Source of the DNA: Saccoglossus kowalevskii
Lineage: Eukaryota > Hemichordata > Enteropneusta > Harrimaniidae
Reading direction: 5' to 3'
NCBI RefSeq assembly: GCF_000003605.2
Contig: NW_003138109.1
Span: 1-34,932, forward strand
Length of the DNA stretch: 34,932 bases
Below, one piece after another: positions 12,457-26,425 of this stretch (position 1 is the first letter of the stretch; every line of letters starts with the position of its first letter). The notes under the pieces are model-generated. The model saw only the letters and a program-made list of their open reading frames with translations, did not search any database and was not told the DNA's origin. The translations under genes were made by a program, and so were the position numbers.

Positions 12457-12640
12457 CTCACTGATTAGAAACATTGTGCACATGTTTATTCACTGACTGG
12501 GAACATTGTGTCCATGTTTATTCAATGACTGAAAACATTGTGCACATGTTTATTCACAGACTGGAAACATTGTACACATGTTTATTCACTGACTGGGTAC
12601 ATTGTGTTCATGTTTATTCACTGACTGGAAACATTGAGCA
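12040..12640 (+). repeat. Segmental duplication D, copy 1 (3,744-bp spacing), with TTTACTCACTGATTAG marker
   Basis: This segment matches about 15784-16384 at 117 monomers' spacing. It includes the rare run GTTTACTCACTGATTAGAAA near 12453, TTCACAGACTGG near 12553 and ATTGTACACATG near 12570. Differences seen include TTCAATGAC here (near 12523) and GTGTTC here against GTGTCC there near 12607. A shorter third copy lies at about 31.67-31.82 kb. Confidence 0.85.
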
Positions 12641-15600
12641 CATGTTTATTCACTGACTGAAAACATTGAGAACAGGTTTATTCACTGACTGGGAACATTG
12701 TGTCCATGTTTATTCATTGACTGGAAACATTGAGCACATGTTTATTCACTGACTGGGAACATTGTGTCCATATTTATTCACTGACTGGAAACATTGAGCA
12801 CATGTTTATTCACTGACTGGGAACATTTTGTCCATGTTTATTCACTGACTGGAAACATTGTGCACATGTTTATTCACTGACTGGGAACATTGTGTCCATG
12901 TTTATTCACTGACTGGAAACATTGAGCACATGTTTATTCACTGACCGGGAACATTGTGTCCATGTTTATTCACTGACTGGAAATATTGAGCACATGTTTA
13001 TTCACTGACTAGGAACATTGTGTTCATGTTTATTCACTGACTGGAAACATTGTGCACATGTTTATTCACTGACTGGAAACATTGTGCACATGTTTATTCA
13101 CTGACTGGGAACATTGTGTTCATGTTTATTTACCGACTTGAAACTTTGAGCACATGTTTATTCACTGACTGGAAACATTGTGCACATGTATATTCACTGA
13201 CTGGGAACATTGAACACATGTTTATTCACTGACTGGGTACATTGTGTCCATGTTTATTCACTGACTGAAAACATTGAGCACATGTTTATTCACTGACTGG
13301 GTACATTGTGTCCATGTTTATTCACTGACTGGAAACATTGAGCACATGTTTATTCACCGACTGGGAACATTGTGTCCATGTTTATTCACTGGCTGGAAAC
13401 ATTGAGCACATGTTTATTCACTGACCGGGAACATAGTGTCCATGTTTATTCACTGACTGGAAACATTGAGCACATGTTTATTCACTGACTGGGAACATTG
13501 TGTCCATGTTTATTCACTGACTGAAAACATTGAGCACATGTTTATTCACTGACTGGGAACATTGTGCACATGTTTATTCACTGACTGGAAACATTGAGCA
13601 CATGTTTATTCACTGAATGGGAACATTGAGCACATGTTTATTCACTGACTGGAAACATTGAGCACATGTTTATTCACTGACTGGGAACATTGTGTTCATG
13701 TTTATTCACTGACTGGAAACATTGAGCACATGTTTATTCACTGACTGGGAACATTTTGTCCATGTTTATTCACTGACTGGAAACATTGAGCACATGTTTA
13801 TTCACTGACTGGAAACATTGTGTCCATGTTTATTCACTGACTGGGAACATTTTGTCCATGTTTATTCACTGACTGGAAACATTGTGCACATGTTTATTCA
13901 CTGACTGGGTACATTGTGTCCATGTTTATTCATTAACTGGAAACATTGAGCACATGTTTATTCACTGACTGGGAACATTGTGTCCATATTTATTCACTGA
14001 CTGGAAACATTGAGCACATGTTTATTCACTGACTGGAAACATTTTGTCCATGTTTATTCACTGACTGGAAACATTGTGCACATGTTTATTCACTGACTGG
14101 GAACATTGTGTCCATGTTTATTCACTGACTGGAAACATTGAGCACATGTTTATTCACTGACCGGGAACATTGTGTCCATGTTTATTCACTGACTGGAAAT
14201 ATTGAGCACATGTTTATTCACTGACTAGGAACATTGTGTTCATGTTTATTCACTGACTGGAAACATTGTGCACATGTTTATTCACTGACTGGAAACATTG
14301 AGCACATGTTTATTCACTGACTGGGAACATAGTGTCCATGTTTATTCACTGACTGGAAACATTGAGCACATGTTTATTCACTGACCGGGAACATTGTGTC
14401 CGTGTTTATTCACTGACTGGAAATATTGAGCACATGTTTATTCACTGACTAGGAACATTGTGTTCATGTTTATTCACTGACTGGAAACATTGTGCACATG
14501 TTTATTCACTGACTGGAAACATTGTGCACATGTTTATTCACTGACTGGGAACATTGTGTTCATGTTCATTTACCGACTTGAAACTTTGAGCACATGTTTA
14601 TTCACTGACTGGAAACATTGTGCACATGTATATTCACTGACTGGGAACATTTTGTCCATGTTTATTCACTGACTGAAAACATTGTGCACATGTTTATTCA
14701 CTGACTGGGTACATTGTGTCCATGTTTATTCATTGACTGGAAACATTGAGCACATGTTTATTCACTGACTGGGAACATTGTGTCCATATTTATTCACTGA
14801 CTGGAAACATTGAGCACATGTTTATTCACTGACTGGGAACATTTTGTCCATGTTTATTCACTGACTGGAAACATTGTGCACATGTTTATTCACTGACTGG
14901 AAACATTGTGCACATGTTTATTCACTGACTGGGAACATTGTGTTCATGTTTATTTACCGACTTGAAACTTTGAGCACATGTTTATTCACTGACTGGAAAC
15001 ATTGTGTACATGTATATTCACTGACTGGGAACATTGAGCACATGTTTATTCACTGACCGGGAACATTGTGTCCATGTTTATTCACTGACTGGAAATATTG
15101 AGCACATGTTTATTCACTGACTAGAAACATTGTGTTCATGTTTATTCACTGACTGGAAACATTGTGCACATGTTTATTCACTGACTGGAAACATTGAGCA
15201 CATGTTTATTCACTGACTGGGAACATAGTGTCCATGTTTATTCACTGACTGGAAACATTGAGCACATGTTTATTCACTGACTGGGAACATTTTGTCCATG
15301 TTTATTCACTGACTGGAAACATTGAGCACATGTTTATTCACTGACCGGGAACATTGTGTCCATGTTTATTCACTGACTGAAAACATTGAGCACATGTTTA
15401 TTCACTGACTGGGAACATTGTGTCCATGTTTATTCACTGACTGGAAACATTGAGCACATGTTTATTCACTGACTGGAAACATTGAGCACATGTTTATTCA
15501 CTGACTGGGAACATTGTGTTCATGTTTATTCACTGACTGGAAACATTGAGCACATGTTTATTCACTGACTGGGAACATTTTGTCCATGTTTATTCACTGA

Positions 15601-15783
15601 CTGGAAACATTGAGCACATGTTTATTCACTGACTGGAAACATTGTGTCCATGTTTATTCACTGACTGAAAACATTGAGCACATGTTTATTCACTGACTGG
15701 GAACATTGTGTCCATGTTTATTCACTGACTGGGAACATTTTGTCCATGTTTATTCACTGACTGGAAACATTGTGCACATGTTT

Positions 15784-16384
15784 ATTCACTGACTGGGTAC
15801 ATTGTGTCCATGTTTATTCATTAACTGGAAACATTGAGCACATGTTTATTCACTGACTGGGAACATTGTGTCCATATTTATTCACTGACTGGAAACATTG
15901 AGCACATGTTTATTCACTGACTGGAAACATTTTGTCCATGTTTATTCACTGACTGGAAACATTGTGCACATGTTTATTCACTGACTGGGAACATTGTATC
16001 CATGTTTATACACTGACTGGAAACATTGTGCACATGTTTATTCACTGACTGGGAACATTGTGTTCATGTTCATTTACCGACTTGAAACTTTGAGCACATG
16101 TTTATTCACTGACTGGAAACATTGTGCACATGTGTATTCACTGACTGGAAACATTGTGTCCATGTTTATTCACTGACTGAAAACATTGTGTCCATGTTTA
16201 CTCACTGATTAGAAACATTGTGCACATGTTTATTCACTGACTGGGAACATTGTGTCCATGTTTATTCACTGACTGAAAACATTGTGCACATGTTTATTCA
16301 CAGACTGGAAACATTGTACACATGTTTATTCACTGACTGGGTACATTGTGTCCATGTTTATTCACTGACTGGAAACATTGAGCA
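15784..16384 (+). repeat. Segmental duplication D, copy 2
   Basis: This is the partner of 12040-12640. Private changes are GTATCCATG near 15999 and TTTATACACTG near 16006. The TTTACTCACTGATTAG marker lies near 16197 and CACAGACTGG near 16300. Confidence 0.85.
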
Positions 16385-18737
16385 CATGTTTATTCACTGA
16401 CAGGAAACATTGTGCACATGTTTATTCACTGACTGGGTACATTATGTCCATCTTTATTCACTGACTGGAAACATTGTGCACATGTTTATTCACTGACTGG
16501 GAACATTGTGTCCATATTTATTCACTGACTGGAAACATTGAGCACATGTTTATTCACTGACTGGGAACATTTTGTCCATGTTTATTCACTGACTGGAAAC
16601 ATTGTGCACATGTTTATTCACTGACTGGGAACATTGTGTCCATGTCTATTCACTGACTGGAAACATTGAGCACATGTTTATTCACTGACCGGGAACATTG
16701 TGTCCATGTTTATTCACTGACTGGAAATATTGAGCACATGTTTATTCACTGACTAGGAACATTGTGTTCATGTTTATTCACTGACTGGAAACATTGTGCA
16801 CATGTTTATTCACTGACTGGAAACATTGTGCACATGTTTATTCACTGACTGGGAACATTGTGCACATGTTTATTCACTGACTGGGTACATTGTGTCCATG
16901 TTTATTCACTGACTGGAAACATTGAGCACATGTTTATTCACTGACTGGAAACATTGAGCACATGTTTATTCACTGACTGGGAACATTGTTTTCATGTTTA
17001 GTCACTGACTGGAAACATTGAGCACATGTTTATTCACTGACTGGGAACATTTTGTCCATGTTTATTCACTGACTGGAAACATTGAGCACATGTTTATTCA
17101 CTGACTGGAAACATTGTGTCCATGTTTATTCACTGACTGAAAACATTGAGCACATGTTTATTCACTGACTGGGAACATTGTGTCCATGTTTATTCACAGA
17201 CTGGGAACATTTTGTCCATGTTTATTCACTGACTGGAAACATTGTGCACATGTTTATTCACTGACTGGGTACATTGTGTCCATGTTTATTCATTAACTGG
17301 AAACATTGAGCACATGTTTATTCACTGACTGGGAACATTGTGTCCATATTTATTCACTGACTGGAAACATTGAGCACATGTTTATTCACTGACTGGAAAC
17401 ATTTTGTCCATGTTTATTCACAGACTGGAAACATTGTGCACATGTTTATTCACTGACTGGGAACATTGTGTCCATGTTTATTCACTGACTGGAAACATTG
17501 AGCACATGTTTATTCACTGACCGGGAACATTGTGTCCATGTTTATTCACTGACTGGAAATATTGAGCACATGTTTATTCACTGACTAGGAACATTGTGTT
17601 CATGTTTATTCACTGACTGGAAACATTGTGCACATGTTTATTCACTGACTGGAAACATTGTGCACATGTTTATTCACTGACTGGGAACATTGTGTTCATG
17701 TTCATTTACCGACTTGAAACTTTGAGCACATGTTTATTCACTGACTGGAAACATTGAGCACATGTTTATTCACTGACTGGGAACATTTTGTCCATGTTTA
17801 TTCACTGACTGGAAACATTGAGCACATGTTTATTCACTGACCGGGAACATTGTGTCCATGTTTATTCACTGACTGAAAACATTGAGCACATGTTTATTCA
17901 CTGACTGGGTACATTGTGTCCATGTTTATTCACTGACTGGAAACATTGAGCACATGATTATTCACTGACTGGAAACATTGAGCACATGTTTATTCACTGA
18001 CTGGGAACATTGTGTCCATGTTTATTCACTGACTGGAAACATTGAGCACATGTTTATTCACTGACTGGAAACATTGAGCACATGTTTATTCACTGACTGG
18101 GAACATTGTGTTCATGTTTATTCACTGACTGGAAACATTGAGCACATGTTTATTCACTGACTGGGAACATTTTGTCCATGTTTATTCACTGACTGGAAAC
18201 ATTGAGCACATGTTTATTCACTGACTGGAAACATTGTGTCCATGTTTATTCACTGACTGAAAACATTGAGCACATGTTTATTCACTGACTGGGAACATTG
18301 TGTCCATGTTTATTCACTGACTGGGAACATTTTGTCCATGTTTATTCACTGACTGGAAACATTGTGCACATGTTTATTCACTGACTGGGTACATTGTGTC
18401 CATGTTTATTCATTAACTGGAAACATTGAGCACATGTTTATTCACTGACTGGGAACATTGTGTCCATATTTATTCACTGACTGGAAACATTGAGCACATG
18501 TTTATTCACTGACTGGAAACATTTTGTCCATGTTTATTCACTGACTGGAAACATTGTGCACATGTTTATTCACTGACTGGGAACATTGTGTCCATGTTTA
18601 TTCACTGACTGGAAACATTGAGCACATGTTTATTCACTGACCGGGAACATTGTGTCCATGTTTATTCACTGACTGGAAATATTGAGCACATGTTTATTCA
18701 CTGACTAGGAACATTGTGTTCATGTTTATTCACTGAC

Positions 18738-19313
18738 TGGAAACATTGTGCACATGTTTATTCACTGACTGGAAACATTGTGCACATGTTTATTCACTGA
18801 CTGGGAACATTGTGTTCATGTTCATTTACCGACTTGAAACTTTGAGCACATGTTTATTCACTGACTGGAAACATTGTGCACATGTATATTCACTGACTGG
18901 GAACATTTTGTCCATGTTTATTCACTGACTGGAAACATTGTGCACATGTTTATTCACTGACTGGGTACATTGTGTCCATGTTTATTCATTGACTGGAAAC
19001 ATTGAGCACATGTTTATTCACTGACTGGGAACATTGTGTCCATATTTATTCACTGACTGGAAACATTGAGCACATGTTTATTCACTGACTGGGAACATTT
19101 TGTCCATGTTTATTCACTGACTGGAAACATTGTGCACATGTTTATTCACTGACTGGGAACATTGTGTCCATGTTTATTCACTGACTGGAAACATTGAGCA
19201 CATGTTTATTCACTGACCGGGAACATTGTGTCCATGTTTATTCACTGACTGGAAATATTGAGCACATGTTTATTCGCTGACTAGGAACATTGTGTTCATG
19301 TTTATTCACTGAC
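18738..19313 (+). repeat. 18-monomer unit, copy
   Basis: The order is identical to the prototype. One difference is TTCGCTGAC (G at 19276), which is shared with 23358-23360 and indicates that these two neighbourhoods have a recent common source. Confidence 0.9.
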
Positions 19314-19325
19314 TGGAAACATTGT

Positions 19326-20616
19326 GCACATGTTTATTCACTGACTGGAAACATTGTGCACATGTTTATTCACTGACTGGGAACATTGTGTTCATGTTTA
19401 TTTACCGACTTGAAACTTTGAGCACATGTTTATTCACTGACTGGAAACATTGTGTACATGTATATTCACTGACTGGGAACATTGAGCACATGTTTATTCA
19501 CTGACCGGGAACATTGTGTCCATGTTTATTCACTGACTGGAAATATTGAGCACATGTTTATTCACTGACTAGAAACATTGTGTTCATGTTTATTCACTGA
19601 CTGGAAACATTGTGCACATGTTTATTCACTGACTGGAAACATTGAGCACATGTTTATTCACTGACTGGGAACATAGTGTCCATGTTTATTCACTGACTGG
19701 AAACATTGAGCACATGTTTATTCACTGACTGGGAACATTTTGTCCATGTTTATTCACTGACTGGAAACATTGAGCACATATTTATTCACTGACCGGGAAC
19801 ATTGTGTCCATGTTTATTCACTAACTGAAAACATTGAGCACATGTTTATTCACTGACTGGAAACATTGAGCACATGTTTATTCACTGACTGGGAACATTG
19901 TGTCCATGTTTATTCACTGACTGGAAACATTGAGCACATGTTTATTCACTGACTGGAAACATTGAGCACATGTTTATTCACTGACTGGGAACATTGTGTT
20001 CATGTTTATTCACTGACTGGAAACATTGAGCACATGTTTATTCACTGACTGGGAACATTTTGTCCATGTTTATTCACTGACTGGAAACATTGAGCACATG
20101 TTTATTCACTGACTGGAAACATTGTGTCCATGTTTATTCACTGACTGAAAACATTGAGCACATGTTTATTCACTGACTGGGAACATTGTGTCCATGTTTA
20201 TTCACTGACTGGGTACATTGTGTCCATGTTTATTCATTAACTGGAAACATTGAGCACATGTTTATTCACTGACTGGGAACATTGTGTCCATATTTATTCA
20301 CTGACTGGAAACATTGAGCACATGTTTATTCACTGACTGGAAACATTTTGTCCATGTTTATTCACTGACTGGAAACATTGTGCACATGTTTATTCACTGA
20401 CTGGGAACATTGTGTCCATGTTTATTCACTGACTGGAAACATTGTGCACATGTTTATTCACTGACTGGGAACATTGTGTTCATGTTCATTTACCGACTTG
20501 AAACTTTGAGCACATGTTTATTCACTGACTGGAAACATTGTGCACATGTGTATTCACTGACTGGAAACATTGTGTCCATGTTTATTCACTGACTGAAAAC
20601 ATTGTGTCCATGTTTA
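19326..20616 (+). repeat. Segmental duplication C, copy 2
   Basis: This is the partner of 11166-12456. It has an extra 64-bp dimer near 19.89-19.95 kb and lacks one near 20.20 kb, so the overall offset returns to 8,160 bp. After 20616 it continues TTTATTCACTGACTGG, where the first copy continues TTTACTCACTGATTAG. Confidence 0.9.
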
Positions 20617-21570
20617 TTCACTGACTGGGAACATTTTGTCCATGTTTATTCACTGACTGGAAACATTGTGCACATGTTTATTCACTGACTGGGAACATTG
20701 TGTCCATGTTTATTCACTGACTGAAAACATTGAGCACATGCTTATTCACTGACTGGGAACATTGTGTCCATGTTTATTCACTGACTGGGAACATTTTGTC
20801 CATGTTTATTCACTGACTGGAAACATTGTGCACATGTTTATTCACTGACTGGGTACATTGTGTCCATGTTTATTCATTAACTGGAAACATTGAGCACATG
20901 TTTATTCACTGACTGGGAACATTGTGTCTATATTTATTCACTGACTGGAAACATTGAGCACATGTTTATTCACTGACTGGAAACATTTTGTCCATGTTTA
21001 TTCACTGACTGGAAACATTGTGCACATGTTTATTCACTGACTGGGAACATTGTGTCCATGTTTATTCACTGACTGGAAACATTGAGCACATGTTTATTCA
21101 CTGACCGGGAACATTGTGTCCATGTTTATTCACTGACTGGAAATATTGAGCACATGTTTATTCACTGACTAGGAACATTGTGTTCATGTTTATTCACTGA
21201 CTGGAAACATTGTGCACATGTTTATTCACTTACTGGAAACATTGTGCACATGTTTATTCACTGACTGGGAACATTGTGTTCATGTTCATTTACCGACTTG
21301 AAACTTTGAGCACATGTTTATTCACTGACTGGAAACATTGTGCACATGTGTATTCACTGACTGGAAACATTGTGTCCATGTTTATTCACTGACTGGGAAC
21401 ATTGTGTCCATGTTTATTCACTGACTGAAAACATTGTGCACATGTTTATTCACAGACTGGAAACATTGTACACATGTTTATTCACTGACTGGGTACTTTG
21501 TGTTCATGTTTATTCACTGACTGGAAACATTGAGCACATGTTTATTCACTGACTGGAAACATTGAGCACA

Positions 21571-21600
21571 TGTTTATTCACTGAATGTTTATTCACTGAC
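21571..21600 (+). other. Truncated 15-bp monomer (17-bp deletion)
   Basis: TTCACTGAATGTTTATTCAC joins the middle of one monomer directly to the start of the next ATGTTTATT. TTCACTG anchors lie at 21577 and 21592, 15 bp apart instead of 32. It is the largest departure from the 32-bp register in the window and begins a 330-bp scarred segment. The deletion may have used the A/ATG microhomology. Confidence 0.93.
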
Positions 21601-21656
21601 TGGGAACATTGAGTTCATGTTTATTCACTGACTGAAAACATTGAGCACATGTTTAT

Positions 21657-21666
21657 TCACGACTGG
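21657..21666 (+). other. Single-base deletion (TTCACGACTGG)
   Basis: One T of TTCACTGACTGG is missing, exactly at the left border of the rare 166-bp block. The coincidence suggests that the deletion is the block's insertion or exchange junction. Confidence 0.85.
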
Positions 21667-21826
21667 GAACATTGTGTCCATGTTTATTTACTGACTGAAA
21701 ATATTGTACACATGTTTATTCACTTACTGGAAACATTGTGCACATGTTTATTCACTGACTGGGTACATTGTCTCCATGTGTATTCACTGACTGAAAACAT
21801 TGAGCACATGTTTATTCACTGACTGG
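21661..21826 (+). repeat. Rare 166-bp variant block, copy 2
   Basis: This copy is the same as 6289-6454, with no difference seen. It lies between the truncated monomer at 21577-21592 and the 5-bp duplication at 21900, in the most irregular part of the array. Confidence 0.92.
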
Positions 21827-21899
21827 AAACATTTTGTCCATGTTTATTCACTGACTGGAAACATTGTACACATGTTTATTCACTGACTGGGAACATTGT

Positions 21900-21909
21900 G
21901 TCCAGTCCA
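21900..21909 (+). repeat. 5-bp tandem duplication GTCCA-GTCCA
   Basis: GTGTCCAGTCCATG is found where all other copies read GTGTCCATG. This is the largest insertion seen and shifts the register by +5. A downstream return to the normal higher-order unit begins at once. Confidence 0.93.
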
Positions 21910-24068
21910 TGTTTATTCACTGACTGGAAACATTGAGCACATGTTTATTCACTGACCGGGAACATTGTGTCCATGTTTATTCACTGACTGGAAATATTGA
22001 GCACATGTTTATTCACTGACTAGGAACATTGTGTTCATGTTTATTCACTGACTGGAAACATTGTGCACATGTTTATTCACTGACTGGAAACATTGTGCAC
22101 ATGTTTATTCACTGACTGGGAACATTGTGTTCATGTTCATTTACCGACTTGAAACTTTGAGCACATGTTTATTCACTGACTGGAAACATTGTGCACATGT
22201 ATATTCACTGACTGGGAACATTTTGTCCATGTTTATTCACTGACTGGAAACATTGTGCACATGTTTATTCACTGACTGGGTACATTGTGTCCATGTTTAT
22301 TCATTGACTGGAAACATTGAGCACATGTTTATTCACTGACTGGGAACATTGTGTCCATATTTATTCACTGACTGGAAACATTGAGCACATGTTTATTCAC
22401 TGACTGGGAACATTTTGTCCATGTTTATTCACTGACTGGAAACATTGAGCACATGTTTATTCACTGACTGGGAACATAGTGTCCATGTTTATTCACTGAC
22501 TGGAAACATTGAGCACATGTTTATTCACTGACCGGGAACATTGTGTCCGTGTTTATTCACTGACTGGAAATATTGAGCACATGTTTATTCACTGACTAGG
22601 AACATTGTGTTCATGTTTATTCACTGACTGGAAACATTGTGCACATGTTTATTCACTGACTGGAAACATTGTGCACATGTTTATTCACTGACTGGGAACA
22701 TTGTGTTCATGTTCATTTACCGACTTGAAACTTTGAGCACATGTTTATTCACTGACTGGAAACATTGTGCACATGTATATTCACTGACTGGAAACATTGT
22801 GCACATGTTTATTCACTGACTGGGAACATTGTGTCCATGTTTATTCACTGACTGAAAACATTGAGCACATGCTTATTCTCTGACTGGGAACATTGTGTCC
22901 ATGTTTATTCACTGACTGGGAACATTTTGTCCATGTTTATTCACTGACTGGAAACATTGTGCACATGTTTATTCACTGACTGGGAACATTTTGTCCATGT
23001 TTATTCACTGACTGGAAACATTGTGCACATGTTTATTCACTGACTGGGTACATTGTGTCCATGTTTATTCATTGACTGGAAACATTGAGCACATGTTTAT
23101 TCATTGACTGGGAACATTGTGTCCATATTTATTCACTGACTGGAAACATTGAGCACATGTTTATTCACTGACTGGGAACATTTTGTCCATGTTTATTCAC
23201 TGACTGGAAACATTGTGCACATGTTTATTCACTGACTGGGAACATTGTGTCCATGTTTATTCACTGACTGGAAACATTGAGCACATGTTTATTCACTGAC
23301 CGGGAACATTGTGTCCATGTTTATTCACTGACTGGAAATATTGAGCACATGTTTATTCGCTGACTAGGAACATTGTGTTCATGTTTATTCACTGACTGGA
23401 AACATTGTGCACATGTTTATTCACTGACTGGAAACATTGTGCACATGTTTATTCACTGACTGGGAACATTGTGTTCATGTTTATTTACCGACTTGAAACT
23501 TTGAGCACATGTTTATTCACTGACTGGAAACATTGTGTACATGTATATTCACTGACTGGGAACATTGAGCACATGTTTATTCACTGACCGGGAACATTGT
23601 GTCCATGTTTATTCACTGACTGGAAATATTGAGCACATGTTTATTCACTGACTAGAAACATTGTGTTCATGTTTATTCACTGACTGGAAACATTGTGCAC
23701 ATGTTTATTCACTGACTGGAAACATTGAGCACATGTTTATTCACTGACTGGAAACATTGAGCACATGCTTATTCACTGACTGGGAACATTGTGTCCATAT
23801 TTATTCACTGACTGGAAACATTGAGCACATGTTTATTCACTGACTGGAAACATTTTGTCCATGTTTATTCACTGACTGGAAACATTGTGCACATGTTTAT
23901 TCACTGACTGGGAACATTGTGTCCATGTTTATTCACTGACTGGAAACATTGAGCACATGTTTATTCACTGACCGGGAACATTGTGTCCATGTTTATTCAC
24001 TGACTGGAAATATTGAGCACATGTTTATTCACTGACTAGGAACATTGTGTTCATGTTTATTCACTGAC

Positions 24069-24644
24069 TGGAAACATTGTGCACATGTTTATTCACTGAC
24101 TGGAAACATTGTGCACATGTTTATTCACTGACTGGGAACATTGTGTTCATGTTCATTTACCGACTTGAAACTTTGAGCACATGTTTATTCACTGACTGGA
24201 AACATTGTGCACATGTATATTCACTGACTGGGAACATTTTGTCCATGTTTATTCACTGACTGGAAACATTGTGCACATGTTTATTCACTGACTGGGTACA
24301 TTGTGTCCATGTTTATTCATTGACTGGGAACATTGAGCACATGTTTATTCACTGACTGGGAACATTGTGTCCATATTTATTCACTGACTGGAAACATTGA
24401 GCACATGTTTATTCACTGACTGGGAACATTTTGTCCATGTTTATTCACTGACTGGAAACATTGTGCACATGTTTATTCACTGACTGGGAACATTGTGTCC
24501 ATGTTTATTCACTGACTGGAAACATTGAGCACATGTTTATTCACTGACCGGGAACATTGTGTCCATGTTTATTCACTGACTGGAAATATTGAGCACATGT
24601 TTATTCACTGACTAGGAACATTGTGTTCATGTTTATTCACTGAC
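24069..24644 (+). repeat. 18-monomer unit, copy
   Basis: The order is as in the prototype. One difference seen is GGGAAC at 24326-24331 in the monomer after GGGTAC, where the others have GGAAAC. Confidence 0.9.
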
Positions 24645-25249
24645 TGGAAACATTGTGCACATGTTTATTCACTGACTGGAAACATTGTGCACATGTTTAT
24701 TCACTGACTGGGAACATTGTGCACATGTTTATTCACTGACTGGGTACATTGTGTCCATGTTTATTCACTGACTGGAAACATTGAGCACATGTTTATTCAC
24801 TGACTGGAAACATTGAGCACATGTTTATTCACTGACTGGGAACATTGTGTTCATGTTTATTCACTGACTGGAAACATTGAGCACATGTTTATTCACTGAC
24901 TGGGAACATTTTGTCCATGTTTATTCACTGACTGGAAACATTGAGCACATGTTTATTCACTGACTGGAAACATTGTGTCCATGTTTATTCACTGACTGAA
25001 AACATTGAGCGCATGTTTATTCACTGACTGGGAACATTGTGTCCATGTTTATTCACTGACTGGGAACATTTTGTCCATGTTTATTCACTGACTGGAAACA
25101 TTGTGCACATGTTTATTCACTGACTGGGTACATTGTGTCCATGTTTATTCATTAACTGGAAACATTGAGCACATGTTTATTCACTGACTGGGAACATTGT
25201 GTCCATATTTATTCACTGACTGGAAACATTGAGCACATGTTTATTCACT

Positions 25250-25292
25250 GACTGGAAAACATTTTGTCCATGTTATCACTGACTGGAAAATA
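25250..25292 (+). other. Cluster of three compensating indels
   Basis: Within 40 bp there is an extra A (GGAAAACATTTTG, 25256-25259), two missing T's (CATGTTATCACTG, 25271-25280) and another extra A (GGAAAATATTG, 25287-25290), with net change zero. It is also a boundary in unit order: TTTGTCC is followed directly by GGAAATATTG, a pair not seen elsewhere. Either it is a real junction with end damage or a poorly polished read overlap. Confidence 0.88.
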
Positions 25293-25740
25293 TTGAGCAC
25301 ATGTTTATTCACTGACTAGAAACATTGTGTTCATGTTTATTCACTGACTGGAAACATTGTGCACATGTTTATTCACTGACTGGAAACATTGAGCACATGT
25401 TTATTCACTGACTGGGAACATAGTGTCCATGTTTATTCACTGACTGGAAACATTGAGCACATGTTTATTCACTGACCGGGAACATTGTGTCCGTGTTTAT
25501 TCACTGACTGGAAATATTGAGCACATGTTTATTCACTGACTAGGAACATTGTGTTCATGTTTATTCACTGACTGGAAACATTGTGCACATGTTTATTCAC
25601 TGACTGGAAACATTGTGCACATGTTTATTCACTGACTGGGAACATTGTGTTCATGTTCATTTACCGACTTGAAACTTTGAGCACATGTTTATTCACTGAC
25701 TGGAAACATTGTGCACATGTATATTCACTGACTGGAAACA

Positions 25741-26425
25741 TTGTGCACATGTTTATTCACTGACTGGAAACATTGTGCACATGTTTATTCACTGACTGGG
25801 AACATTGTGTTCATGTTTATTTACCGACTTAAAACTTTGAGCACATGTTTATTCACTGACTGGAAACATTGTGTACATGTATATTCACTGACTGGGAACA
25901 TTGAGCACATGTTTATTCACTGACCGGGAACATTGTGTCCATGTTTATTCACTGACTGGAAATATTGAGCACATGTTTATTCACTGACTAGGAACATTGT
26001 GTTCATGTTTATTCACTGACTGGGAACATTGTGTCCATGTTTATTCACTGACTGAAAACATTGAGCACATGTTTATTCACTGACTGGAAACATTGAGCAC
26101 ATGTTTATTCACTGACTGGGAACATTGTGTCCATGTTTATTCACTGACTGGAAACATTGTGCACATGTTTATTCACTGACTGGGAACATTGTTTCCATGT
26201 TTATTCACTGACTGGAAACATTGAGCACATGTTTATTCACTGACCGGGAACATTGTGTCCATGTTTATTCACTGACTGGAAATATTGAGCACATGTTTAT
26301 TCACTGACTAGGAACATTGTGTTCATGTTTATTCACTGACTGGAAACATTGTGCACATGTTTATTCACTGACTGGAAACATTGTGCACATGTTTATTCAC
26401 TGACTGGGAACATTGTGTTCATGTT
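25741..26425 (+). repeat. Segmental duplication E, copy 1 (1,824-bp spacing, 57 monomers)
   Basis: It matches 27565-28249 with one substitution seen (25831 A, 27655 G). The rare marker ATTGTTTCCATG occurs at 26188 and 28012. Beyond 26425 the two copies switch M form (c here, t there), then become similar again around 26.6-26.98 and 28.4-28.8 kb, so the duplication is mosaic. Confidence 0.9.

Noticed and set aside
21571..21909. Possible remnant of an inserted element in the scar region
   Set aside because: All bases can be assigned to monomers apart from the 17-bp loss, 1-bp loss and 5-bp GTCCA duplication; no foreign sequence remains.
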